Assembly (NCBI RefSeq): GCF_019175385.1
Contig: NC_083337.1
Location: forward strand, 45,670,938-45,734,937
DNA length: 64,000 bases
Direction: 5' to 3'
Source: Lycium barbarum
Lineage: Eukaryota > Streptophyta > Magnoliopsida > Solanales > Solanaceae
The translations under genes and the position numbers were made by a program. Positions 31,465 through 42,219 of this stretch are shown here, one piece after another. The notes below the pieces were generated by a model. It made no database searches. It was not told where the DNA came from and saw only the letters and a list, made by a program, of their open reading frames with translations. Position 1 is the stretch's first letter. Every line of letters begins with the position of its first letter.

Positions 31465-32649
31465 GTGAACATGAATCAAAATCAGCAGAATCAGCGTGCT
31501 GGTAATCAGGTGAATCGGTTGAACAATCAGGCGAATGAATCTGATGATGAGAATATTTTTGCTGAACTTGTTCAAGAGGAGGACTATGCATCTGCTATTG
31601 TTCAACCTCGAGTTGGAGCTGCTACAGTGAAAATTGACTCATCTTTATACCAGTTGTTGAAACTTGAGGGATACTTTCGGAACTCTACCGAGAATGACCC
31701 TCAACTTCATTTGCAGAATTTTGTGGATGTGTGTGCTAATCACATCCAGAACAATGTTCCACAAGATGCTATTCGGTTGAGGTTATTTAAATATTCCTTA
31801 GCTGGGGAGGCAAGAACATGGTTCGAGAAGCTGCCCCGAAATTCGATTACTTCATGGGCAGAAAGGGTAGCTGTTTTTCTTACAAAGTGGTACCCCCCTA
31901 GCAAGAAGGCTGAGATTCGCGACAAGATTTATGAATTCAAGCAGCGACCGGGGGAACAACTATATGAAGCCTGGGAGAGGTTCAAAGAGTATTTGCAGAA
32001 GAGCCCTAATCATGGTTTTCCGGAAAATATATTGATGGAGAAGTTCTACATAGGGTTAGATCCAGTGACACAGTCAGTAGCTAACAATGCAGCTGATGGG
32101 TGTTTTATGAACAAGACCTTTCGACGAGTGACCACCATACTTAACAAGCTGACAACTCATAATCAGGCTTGGCACTCAAACAATGCTGAAGTGGTACCAT
32201 ATGGTAGTGCTATGCTCCAGAATATAGTGAAGGAAAATCAGGATACCCAGCAAACATTGGCAGAGCTTGCAACAAATATTTCCTTGCTGACGAAGAAGTT
32301 CGATGAATCTCAGACCAAAAAAGTAAATGTTTGTGAGGATGATGTAGTTTTTCCAAAAGGGGTGTACCATGCTTATGATGGTCCATTCCTTGATGGTCCA
32401 CCCATGCAGGTTGAAGATGCCAATTATGTTAATAAATCTCAAGGGAGTTATCAAAGACAGAATTACCAAGGTCGCTATCAAAATCAGAATCAATGGAGAC
32501 CTCAGCAAGGTCAAGGTGCTTACAACAACTCTGGGAACTACAACAATTACTATGGTGGTGCGAACCAAGGGAGCTACAACAACAGCAACAATTTTGGGAA
32601 CAAGAGTTCCAATCCTTATATACCACCAAAAGGGCAGTCGACAGAGTAG
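31465..32649 (+). CDS. Element E: gag capsid protein
   Basis: The first 394 residues of the polyprotein frame. Residues about 60-220 form a retrotransposon gag domain (YSLAGEARTWFEKLPRNSI, FLTKWYPPSKKAEIRDKIYE, EQLYEAWERFKEYLQ). There is no CCHC knuckle; instead the C-terminus (about 330-385) is rich in Gln, Asn, Gly and Tyr (QNYQGRYQNQNQWRPQQGQG). A start slightly downstream is possible, since a second Met follows at the third codon. The TAG at 32647-32649 ends it, but the same frame continues at once into protease, so this is either nonsense (CAG to TAG) or a leaky stop. Confidence 0.9.
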   Translation: MNMNQNQQNQRAGNQVNRLNNQANESDDENIFAELVQEEDYASAIVQPRVGAATVKIDSSLYQLLKLEGYFRNSTENDPQLHLQNFVDVCANHIQNNVPQDAIRLRLFKYSLAGEARTWFEKLPRNSITSWAERVAVFLTKWYPPSKKAEIRDKIYEFKQRPGEQLYEAWERFKEYLQKSPNHGFPENILMEKFYIGLDPVTQSVANNAADGCFMNKTFRRVTTILNKLTTHNQAWHSNNAEVVPYGSAMLQNIVKENQDTQQTLAELATNISLLTKKFDESQTKKVNVCEDDVVFPKGVYHAYDGPFLDGPPMQVEDANYVNKSQGSYQRQNYQGRYQNQNQWRPQQGQGAYNNSGNYNNYYGGANQGSYNNSNNFGNKSSNPYIPPKGQSTE

Positions 32650-33774
32650 GGTAGTTCAAAAGTTGAAGCAATGCTTGAGAAGATTCTGGCTAATCAATCG
32701 AAGTCTGAAAGGACTTTATCTGGGCTGACAGAAATAGTGGGTTCTCATACAACAGCTATTCAGAAGCTTGAGTCGCAGATGAGGGATATATCCAGAGAGC
32801 AGCACCCTCCTAAAAAGGGAGGACTTCCGAGTGACACTATTCCAAATCCCAAGAATGGGGGAGGCGGTATAGACCGCGCATTTGGCATCACTACTAGAAG
32901 TGGAAAAACAATACAGGGGGCTGCTGAGGAGGTGACTGATCTTGAGCAGATAATTGAAGAGAATGAGGTGCAGTCTGAAACACCCATTATGGCTGATAAG
33001 AGGCCTACTGACAAGAAGGTTGCTGATATTCCAGAGATGGTGAGAGAAGCTGATGACACAAGTAAGCAGGATGTAAAAGGGGCTCTCCGCCCTTTGACAC
33101 AGCTTTTCAAAGCTAAACCTCCTTTTCCTCAGAGGTTGGTAAAGAAGAATGAAGATGCGAAGTTTGAAAAGTTTTATGATCAGCTGAAGCAGTTATCTCT
33201 GGATTTTCCCTTCTTTGTCAAAGAGATGCCCGGTTTTGCAAAATATCTGAAGGAGTTGCTGACTAAGAAGAAGACGGTTCAACATGAAACCGTGAGTTTG
33301 ACTCACACTGTGAGTTCTATTATCTCAACCACAACTGTTCAGAAAAAGGGAGATCCTGGGGCGTTCACCATTCCTTGTTCTATTGGGTACCATGACTTTG
33401 CTCGCGCTTTGTGTGATAATGGGGCGAGTATTAATTTGATGCCCCTTGCTATATATAAGCAATCAGGTTTGGGAATGCCACAGCCGACTACGATGAGGTT
33501 GCAGATGGCTGATAGGTCTATCAAAAGACCTGTTGGGGTGGTTGATGATGTGATTGTGCGGGTTGGTGAGTTTTTGTTGCCCGCTGACTTTGTGATTCTT
33601 GACTGTGCTATTGATCGGGACATTCCTATCATTCTGGGGAGGCCTTTCCTTGCTACAGGGAGGGCTTTGATGGATTCTGAAAAAAATGAAATCAAGTTTC
33701 GAGTCAACAATGAAGAAGTGACTTTTCAGGCTAGCAAAGGGATGAAGTTACCAAGTGCTTATGAGAGCATTTAG
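32650..33774 (+). pseudogene. Element E: linker and aspartic protease
   Basis: In frame with gag after the TAG. The N-terminal part (AMLEKILANQSKSERTLSGL) is helical linker. The protease begins near 33360 with GAFTIPCSIGYHDFARALCD, NGASINLMPLAIYKQ (DNGAS active site, a common Athila-type variant of DTG/DSG), and ends with PIILGRPFLATGRALMD. TAG at 33772-33774 (probably CAG originally) interrupts the frame before RT. Confidence 0.88.
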
Positions 33775-35520
33775 GTAATTGATTCATTTGATGTAGTTGA
33801 TGATGCAGTGGAGTTCAAAATGGAAGAAGAGAGCTTGGGTGAGGCTTTGGCTGGCATTCTGATGAATTTCGATGCTGAAGACATGGAAGGCTATGAGGAG
33901 ACAGTTAACTCACTTGTTGGGTTGGGCTCATACACATACCACCCAAAGAAGCTGAGTCTTGATCTGGAAAATAGAACAACTCCTCCAGCAAAGCCTTCGA
34001 TCATTGAGCCACCTACGTTGGAGCTTAAGCAGCTCCCGTAACACCTGAAATATGAGTTCCTTGGTCCCGACAGCACATTACCGGTGATTGTTTCAGCTTC
34101 ATTGACTGAGGAGCAGATTGTGCAGCTTTTGGAGGTATTGAGGGAGTATAGGCGTGCTATTGGTTGGACCATAGCAGATATTCGAGGTATCCCATCTGGG
34201 ATCTGTGAGCACAAAATTCTGTTGGAGGAGGGCAGCAAACCAAGTGTAGAGCATCAGAGGAGACTAAATGAGAATATGCAAAAGGTCGTCAAGAAAGAAA
34301 TCATCAAATGGCTAGATGCAGGCGTGGTTTTCCCGATCGCTGATAGTAAATGGGTGAGCCCGATCCAATGTGTTCCTAAGAAGGGCGGCATTACTGTTGT
34401 ACCAAATGCTAAGAATGAGTTGATCCCAACCAGAACTGTCACCGGTTGGAGAGTTTGCATGGATTATCGCAAGCTCAACACAGCCACGAGCAAGGACCAC
34501 TTCCCGATGGCCTTCATTGATCAGATGTTGGATAGACTAGCAGGGCGTTCTTATTATTGTTTCCTTGATGGTTATTCGGGTTACAATCAGATCAACATTG
34601 CTCTGGAAGATCAGGAGAAGACCACGTTCACTTGTCCTTATGGGACATTTGCATTCAGCCGGATGCCTTTTGGTTTGTGTAATGCACCAGCGACCTTTCA
34701 GAGGTGCATGATGTCAATCTTCTCCGACATGGTGGAGGATTTCGTGGAGGTGTTCATGGATGATCTTTCCGTGGTGGGTGACTCATTTGATGATTGTCTT
34801 GGCCATCTGGGTCAAGTGCTAAAAAGGTGTGAAGAGACTAATCTGGTGCTGAACTGGGAGAAATGTCATTTTATGGTGAAGAAAGGAATCGTCATCGGTC
34901 ACAAAATCTCTGAAAAGGGAATCGAGGTCGATCAAGCAAAAATTGATGTGATCTCCAAACTTCCTCCACCTATCTCAGTCAAAGGTGTCCGATGTTTCTT
35001 GGGGCATGCTGGGTTCTACAGGCGCTTCATCAAAGATTTCTCTAAAGTTGCCAATCCTTTGTTCAAGCTTCTTGAAAAAGAGGCTAAATTTGTGTTTGGT
35101 GTGAAGTGCCAGAAGGCGTTTGAGGAGTTAAAAGTGCGTCTCACTACTGCTCCTATTATTGTTGCTCCTAACTGGTCCCTACCATTCGAACTGATGTGTG
35201 ATGCTAGTGGTTTTGCGATTGGTGCTGTGCTTGGGCAGAGGCACAATAAAATTATGCACCCGATCTATTATGCTAGTAGAACACTGAATGCTGCACAAAT
35301 GAATTACACAGTGACAGAGCAAGAGCTGCTTGCCATTGTGTTTGCCTTCGAAAAATTTCGGGCCTACTTGTTGGGGTCCAAAGTTGTGGTTTATACTGAT
35401 CATGCAGCCTTGAGATACCTCATGGAAAAGAAGGAAGCAAAGCCGTGACTGATCAGATGGGTGCTATTGCTGCAAGAGTTCGATTTTGAGGTAAAAGACC
35501 GAAAGGGCACTGAAAACTAG
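33775..35520 (+). pseudogene. Element E: reverse transcriptase and RNase H
   Basis: Continues in the same frame. RT motifs: [18 protein letters not shown] block, [34 protein letters not shown], and an intact catalytic [12 protein letters not shown] (about 34740-34775). RNase [51 protein letters not shown]. Stops at 34039-34041 (TAA), 35446-35448 (TGA, CGA expected in KPRLIRW) and 35518-35520 (TAG, CAG expected). No frameshift. It synthesises element cDNA in virus-like particles; as it stands only truncated protein could be made. Confidence 0.92.
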
Positions 35521-36957
35521 GTGGCTAACCATCTCTCTCAGCTTGAAGAAGCTGGGAGACCGTCTGATGAGCTTGATATAGATGATGCTTTTCCAGACAA
35601 GAGGGTGTTGGCGGTGTCAAATGAGGTAGCACCATGGTATGCTGCTTTTGCCAATTATTTGGTAACAGGTATAGTTCCCGATGATATCAAAACTTACCAA
35701 AAGAAGCAATTCTTGCGGGATGCTCGGTAGTACTATTGGGATGAGCCTTATTTGTTCCACACATGCGCTGATAACATCATTCGGCGTTGTGTTCCGAAAA
35801 GTGAAGTGATGGCAATTCTAAAGGCATGCCATGACTCTCCTGTTGGGGGTCATCATAGCGGAAACCGGACTGCAGCCAAGGTACTTGAGTGCGGCTATTA
35901 CTGGCCGACTATTTTTCATGATGCTAATCTTTTGGTGCGGTCCTGTGATCAATGTCAAAGGCAAGGAAATATCGGCAGAAGGCAAGAGATGTCTATGAAT
36001 TTTGTTATGGAGGTGGAAGTGTTCGATGTCTGGAGGATCGACTTTATGGGACCTTTTGTGAGTTCTGGTGGAATGAAATATATCTTGGTAGCTGTGGATT
36101 ATGTGTCAAAATGGGTTGAGGCGGTGGCTTTACCCAATAATGAAGCCAAGAGTGTTATGGGGTTCCTTAAGAAGAACATATTTACTCGTTTTGGTACTCC
36201 GAGGGCGATAATCAGCGATGGTGGATCCCATTTTTGCAATAAAGCGTTCGCGGGACTGATGGATAAATATGGTGTAAAGCATAGGGTGGCAACGCCTTAT
36301 CACCCTCAGACAAGTGGACAGGTTGAAGTGTCCAATAGGGAGATCAAAAGTATTCTAGCAAAGACAGTGAATGCCAATAGAACTGATTGGGTCCGCAAGC
36401 TCGATGACGCTCTATGGGCATACCGGACTGCTTTCAAGACTCCAATTGGGACTTCACCCTTCAAGCTTGTATTCGGCAAAGCTTGTCACTTGCCGGTTGA
36501 ACTTGAACACAAAGCTATGTGGGCGCTGAAGAAGATGAATATGGATTGGGAGGAAGAAACCAAGCTGCGGTTGTTTCAATTAAATGAGATGGATGAATTT
36601 CGGTACCAGGCATATGAGAGTGCAGCCCTTTATAAAGAAAGGATGAAGCAATACCATGACAAGAAGATTCTGAAGCGAGAGTTCTACAAGGGCGACTCTG
36701 TATTACTGTTTAACTCTCGGATGAAGTTGCTACCGGGTAAGCTTAAATCCAGGTGGTCGGGTCCGTTTGAGGTGGTAGGTGCTTCACCCCATGGTGCGGT
36801 TGAATTGAAGTCCGGAGATGGTACCCGGACATTTAAGGTGAATGGGCAGAGATTGAAGCACTATCACGGAATGGTGTCGGAGGATAGGGTTGTTGATCGC
36901 TACAGGTTGAAACACCTCGGAACGAACAATGATCTGGTGTACCAAGACAAGGAATGA
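35521..36957 (+). pseudogene. Element E: integrase
   Basis: Same frame as gag and RT. A TAG at 35728-35730 (CAG expected in DARQYYWDEP) precedes the zinc-binding HHCC domain ([26 protein letters not shown]). The catalytic core has all three acidic residues: [32 protein letters not shown]. The C-terminus ([21 protein letters not shown]-like) ends at 36957. Integrase inserts the cDNA into chromosomes. From 35731 to the end the frame is open. Confidence 0.93.
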
Positions 36958-37164
36958 TTGGTCACCACCGTACTGCCGCGACGTTAAATTAAGCGCTTCT
37001 TGGGAGGCAACCCAAGTGTAATTTTTATTTTTCTTTGTTGTTCTTCGTACATATAGGGTAATGGCTGTTTTGGTGCAGGAATATATGACAGAAAAAAAAT
37101 TCTGCTGAAATGCAGGTAAGTTCAGTTGTCAAACACTGTTCCGCTACATTGCAAAAGACGCCTG

Positions 37165-37410
37165 AAGTTTACGGACCGTATTTCACAATACGGCTCGTAA
37201 ACCAGGGCATATTTAACAATGCTGCAAAACAGTGAGCACTGTATTGTCTCATGTTAGTTTACGTTCAGGTTTACGGACCGTATTGTGAAATACGGTCCGT
37301 CCTACGTGGTCGTAAACCAGCATGTTACATTACAGTGCACTGCCCACAATAACATCTCTAAATACGGACCGTAAATCAATTTACGGACCGTAAATCAATT
37401 TACGGACTGT
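37165..37410. repeat. TACGGnCCGTA array in the E spacer, first cluster
   Basis: TTTACGGACCGTATTTCAC, AATACGGCTCGTAAACC, TTTACGGACCGTATTG, AATACGGTCCGTCC, AATACGGACCGTAAATC, then two tandem TTTACGGACCGTAAATCAA-type units and TTTACGGACTGTATTT. Confidence 0.9.
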
Positions 37411-38149
37411 ATTTAGAATAAACAAAAAGGAATAACACAGCGATTTAAATATAACGAGCAGTTTATATCAAGGGCAGAAGAACTCAAAAACTTAATATCA
37501 CCCCCACAATTTTCCCACCATTAATATTCTCCCTCCATATTTCTCAACTGAAACGATCCCTCTTCAACTTCCCTTTCATCCCCACGACTTCCCACAATAA
37601 ACCCATCACTTTCCATCTTCCTCACCACCATAAATACACCAACCCTACTCACCAACTGACCCAGCTCACCACAAATTCGTATTCCCTTCTGCCCTAGGTT
37701 TAAATTCGTTTGTGATTCACGTGTGTTCTCTCAAAATCTGTGCCTACAGTGGTCAGTTAGTTCTTCACAAAAAAGGTATGATTGGTTTTCCTTATTCTTC
37801 TACATCTGTGAGTTTGAACTTGGTGGTAAGTGATTATTTAGACTGGGTTTGTGAAGTTATGCATTTGATACCTTGGTTAATGATCTTGTGGGGGATAAAT
37901 ATGTTTAACTCTTTCAAATTCTCGTGGGTCATTGTTAATTAAACCCAAATGGGTTGGAGGGCATTCCATACTTCAAATTCAAAATTTGAAGTTTTGGTCT
38001 GCCCACCAATGGCTTGACTCTGCGGGAATTATGAAAATTTGTAGAAAATGGGTGAAGTCTGAGTAACCTAGGCCCCGAACACAATGTGAAACCACGATGT
38101 GCAATGAAATTTTGAAATAAAAAAAGTGTCTGTCTGTGGTGCGTAATAC

Positions 38150-38395
38150 GACTTCACTTTACAGAGCGTATTTCACTTTATGGTCCGTATTTAAGCATGT
38201 ATGATTGAGCAGACTGTTATCTAAAAGGGAATCCCAGTTTACGATCTCACTTTACGGACCGTATTTCACTTTACGGTCCGTATTTAAGCTTATAGAATGG
38301 GACAGCATGTTATCCACTACAAAAGATCAGTTTACGATCGTACTTTACGGACCGTAAACCAGTTTACGGTCCGTCTTTTGTGTTTACGACCACAA
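38150..38395. repeat. TACGGnCCGTA array in the E spacer, second cluster, before ORF3
   Basis: TTTATGGTCCGTATTTAAGC, TTTACGGACCGTATTTCAC, TTTACGGTCCGTATTTAAGC, TTTACGGACCGTAAACC and TTTACGGTCCGTC, with TTTACGATCGTA. It ends about 70 bp before the ORF3 start. Confidence 0.9.
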
Positions 38396-38464
38396 ACAGA
38401 ACATGTATTCTGTGCACAGTCATATATTTTTATCTTTGGTTGATTGTTCCATGGTAACTAATAT

Positions 38465-40629
38465 GTGGTGTCTTTAGCAGGAATGGGTCAGAAAAGAAAA
38501 GCAACGAGAGCGGGGGCCCACAGCACGGGCAAGAAAAAGAGAGCGCGCTCGGATTCAAGGAAGATAGATGAACCTTCCACTTCGGAAGGGGAACAATCAG
38601 GATCCGAGTACGCCGAGGTCATACCGCCACCAAAAGTCCGGGGGGCCCCCACCTAAGACACAATGGCAACCGCATCAACCCTGCCCTCACCCATGAGTCC
38701 ATCAATGTCTGCGTCGGAAGCCTCCCAGTCTGAAGAGGGGGATTCTGACGTGGAGGGGGATTCTGACGTGGAAGCATCAAGCAGGGGGCTGCCATCCAGA
38801 CTCCACCAGAGAGTGACTCAGCAGGGCCTAGTGAGGGCAGTGATCCAGTTGATGGTACGCCGCCTAAGGGTCGTAAGCTGGTCGTCAGGACCAAACATTT
38901 GGATGAAGAAAAGCTGCGGTTCTCGGTAAAGGGGTCAAAGGAGTTGTATGACCAATGGATGGCCGGGTCTGAGACTGGTGGGCAGCCGTCGAGGAAAATA
39001 TTTGAAGAACGGCGGCTGATTTTCGATGGTATTTCAGCTTATCCACAGCTGGATGATACCATCAAAGGCTACAAGTTAGATGCATTCACTCACGGGCCGG
39101 GAGAGTATGCTCCACATATTGTGCGGGAGTTCTATGCAACATATGGGGCCGTCCTGAAGTCGATGAAGAAGCCAAGTCTTGCTTGGCATCAGATCCCCAT
39201 GCTGGAAAATGTGACGGTCCGGAACTCCCTGGTTGATATTTCCTCCAAAGCCATCAATAAGGTCTTGTTTGGAGATGATTTTGTGCCTCCTACTAATCTG
39301 CGCTTGTTCCTAGACAAACGAGACAGAAAGGACGACAAATCCGTCAGGAAATGGACCGCAGCAGCTATCACATCTGAGCCACATGAGCAAAAATGGGTTA
39401 ATGATTGGAAAGCAAAGATCACTAAAAGTTGTTTGTCCACAGAGGCTAAATTCTGGTGGACATTGCTGTGATACAGGATCACGCCAACCCAGGCATATAA
39501 TACCCTGTCCACCAGTCAGGCAGTGACCATTGCCTCCTTCATGTCACGGTACCCGATGGATGTTGGCGGGTTAATAGCTGAGGAGCTGCACATGCGGGCA
39601 CACAAGCCCAGCCAAAACATGGTCTTTCCGTGCCTTATCACGGCATTGTGTCGACGGGCACGGATAATTCCGCTTCCAAATTGGGACGGTACCATTACAG
39701 CTACACATATAGGGGATTGGCGTAACAATAAGGTGATAAGCAAAAAGGACTGGGAGGCGGAGCAGTCCGGCGATGACGACGACACTCAGTTAGAGAAGAG
39801 TCCGAGCCGTGCCTATGGGACTGATCTAGTAGCTTCCGAGTTTGGTGCTGCCACAACAGGGCCGGAGGCTCTCACGACAAGTGTCCCAGCTACTGCCGAT
39901 ACACAGGGTGATGCAGCCACACTAGCTGTTTCGGAGGCAAGACCTCCACCACCACATCCGGCCACACAGGGTCCTCCTTCGGGGTCCGCCACTGCTGCTG
40001 CGACAGCCGAGCCTGCTGATCCAGAGGTGGGGTTGCTGCACTTCAGCCCTGCTAACTACAGCAAAATCGCAATCAAAGCGGTGCGGACCGAAAGGCAATT
40101 AGACAAAATCTTACAACAATTCAGGCCGAAGGTGGTGAGGATAGTGCAGCAATTGGTCACTGAGGGAACCACAGAAATCCATGCGGAGTTTGACAAAAAG
40201 AACGAGGTGTATCAGGCTCGACTAGACAGTTTTGAGGCAAGATTGTTGACTCGAGAGCAGACCGCACCCGGTGGGGAGTCTAGTTCTTTGAGGAGTGAGT
40301 TGGAGAAGCTGAAAAAGGAGCTTGAAGCACTCAAGATGCACGGGATGGTAGCCGCACCAGCACCAGCACCACAGGCCATTTTGCCTACTACGTTTAAGGT
40401 GCTGGATTTGCTTGATTCTGAGGAGGAGACGGAGGATGCTGAACCCTTTGTTCGGGGTACTGGAAAGAGGGTCAGTGAGTCATCTGAGGACCCGGAAGAG
40501 TTGGCCAGGAGTTTAAAAAAGACTGAAAAGAAGGATCTGCAGCAGGCGATCTTTCAGTCATTAGTTGAGCCGCAGCGCCAACCTGGAGAGTCCTCAAGTC
40601 AGCCGCCGGATGCGGCGGGCCAGCCATAA
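38465..40629 (+). pseudogene. Element E: ORF3 in the env position, putative plant transposon protein
   Basis: Starts at a Met near 38485 or, as given, the upstream in-frame codon; begins MGQKRKATRAG and GKKKRARS, a likely nuclear-localisation cluster. A TAA at 38654-38656 and a frameshift near 38770-38800 precede the conserved domain (38899-39785: LRFSVKGSKELYDQW, FYATYGAVLKSMKK, VRKWTAAAIT, TIASFMSRYPMDVGGLIAEE). A TGA at 39469-39471 (CGA expected) lies inside it, same frame. The C-terminal part has a coiled-coil stretch (SLRSELEKLKKELEALK) and Ser/Glu-rich tail. I see no signal peptide or membrane span. Called env-like only by position. Confidence 0.75.
38744..38780. repeat. 18-bp direct duplication in ORF3
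   Basis: GAGGGGGATTCTGACGTG occurs twice in tandem, adding the peptide EGDSDV twice without changing frame. Confidence 0.9.
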
Positions 40630-41653
40630 GATGTTCACAGCATTCAGGTATTTTTTTTCTCACTCCCTTGTTCTTATATTTGAAGCACTGAGACAGTGCT
40701 TGATTTTTAGTTGGGGGTGGGACTAATGGATAGTAGGGTAGCGTAAATATGTGTTTAGGATCCTCCTCAGCTTTTCTTTGCCAGAATTCTTTTCCTGAGG
40801 GGGGTTTATTTTGTTGAAACTGGCATGTTTAGGATGTTGCTTAGGTTGAGTAGAATAATTTTGACTTATTTGATGTTACTTTGTAACTGATGGCGTGTGT
40901 TGTGGTTTGTTAAAAATTTTGGACCCCTCAAAAAATTTGAAAAATGCACACTTAGAACAGTTATTGTCTGACATGATTGATTCTTTATATGACATTGTGA
41001 TTATTGGGGTATTGTGTGTGATGAATGACTACTTAGGAGGCCACAAGTGTAAAAATGATTATCCTTATGCCGATGTGTGTGTGAGTTGTTAGTTTTGTTC
41101 TGTTTACGCATGTATAATCTAGAACTTGCCTGGTTAGTCTTGTTTGAAATCCGGAAGTTAGTTTGGTTGTGAAATGATCTTAGGCTTTCTTTGTGTTAAT
41201 AAAGTCACTTTGCCTAAATAAGCCTCACCAAAAGCTGAAAATATCACTAGTCTTCCCCTTTTGAGCCTTTTTGACCCTTTTCTTGGTTAGCTGAATGAAA
41301 CCTCACCCGTTGTGAAAATTATCCATCTTCGCACCCGTTCCCTCCTTGATGTTACTAAATAGACGAGGCAAAACGCCTAAGTTGGGGGTACATTAAATGT
41401 GAAGTAGATGTGAGAACAAAGGTTGGGGGTGGTGAAATTTGCTAGTAGAGAGTCGATGTGGTAGTTGATACTATATATATATAAAAAAAAACCAGGAAAT
41501 TGAAACACAAAAAGAATTGCTAGTTGGATAGGAATAAAACCACATCGAGGTCGAAAACGTTAAAGGAAAGACGGGGCTGGAAAGGAAAGAGGCGAATCAG
41601 GGTAAAAGAGATGTTGTAGTGTCAAGGAGGGTGAGTCACTAATACCCAAAAAG

Positions 41654-41725
41654 TATCCTACCCGTCCCTAAGCCTACATTACAAGCCGATATCCTACCCG
41701 TCCCTAAGCCTACATTACAAGCCGA
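41654..41725. repeat. 36-bp perfect tandem duplication in the E 3' spacer
   Basis: TATCCTACCCGTCCCTAAGC plus CTACATTACAAGCCGA, present twice back to back (41654-41689 and 41690-41725) without a visible difference. Confidence 0.93.
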
Positions 41726-42206
41726 AACAAGTCCTAATGTGATCACAACCGAACGAGCCTAGGATGAGAACACAAAAAATAAGGGCAAGCCTATGGTATT
41801 TGCATGTGTGAATATGAATTCTTTGTGAGTGTTGAGTGTTTTTCTCTTCTCGTTCATCTTCGTCCCATTCTTGTCATATATATGTGTGTTGGGACATTCT
41901 TTGGTCTATGTGAGGTCATAAGGATGAGAATTGAACAAACTAAAGTGATCGCCGAAAGTAGTGTTTGTATGCATGATAATATAATCGATAATGTAATGTC
42001 ATGTATTGAAGCGTCATGGTCAGTCATAACATTCTAAAGTGTGTAATATTGCTGTACAATAGACAGTTGGGGTGGTCAGTTGAAAGAAAACATGCATGCC
42101 AGAAGTTCCGAGGCAAAACCAATGTAGACATTTTTATTCTGTGATATCTAGGTGTTAGATTGAGTCGTTGCGTGGTATAACTTGCTTGAGGACAAGCAAA
42201 TACTTT

Positions 42207-42219
42207 AAGTTGGGGGTGT
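42207..42219 (+). promoter_or_regulatory. Polypurine tract of E
   Basis: AAGTTGGGGGTGT abuts the 3' LTR start at 42220. Confidence 0.85.

Larger units (their letters stand above)
36958..38464 (+). mobile_element. Element E: spacer between integrase and ORF3, palindrome-rich
   Basis: 1.5 kb with no convincing gene. Starts with ACGTTAAATTAAGCGCTTCTTGGGAGGCAACCCAAG, wording common after pol in Athila elements. Holds two TACGGnCCGTA arrays (37165-37410 and 38150-38395) that match those of the LTR. A C-rich, A/T-poor-in-G tract lies at 37500-37680. A 76-residue open frame at 37712-37942 has no recognisable feature. Confidence 0.7.
40630..42219 (+). mobile_element. Element E: 3' spacer with repeated polypurine-like motifs
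   Basis: 1.6 kb, no recognisable gene. Carries AGTTGGGGGT-type motifs near 40710, 41374, 41423 and the true PPT at 42209, and a 36-bp tandem duplication. Ends GACAAGCAAATACTTTAAGT, typical of Athila 3' ends. Confidence 0.75.

Noticed and set aside
37712..37942. 76-residue open frame in the Athila spacer as a possible extra protein
   Set aside because: No domain, no neighbour support, and chance length for this composition.
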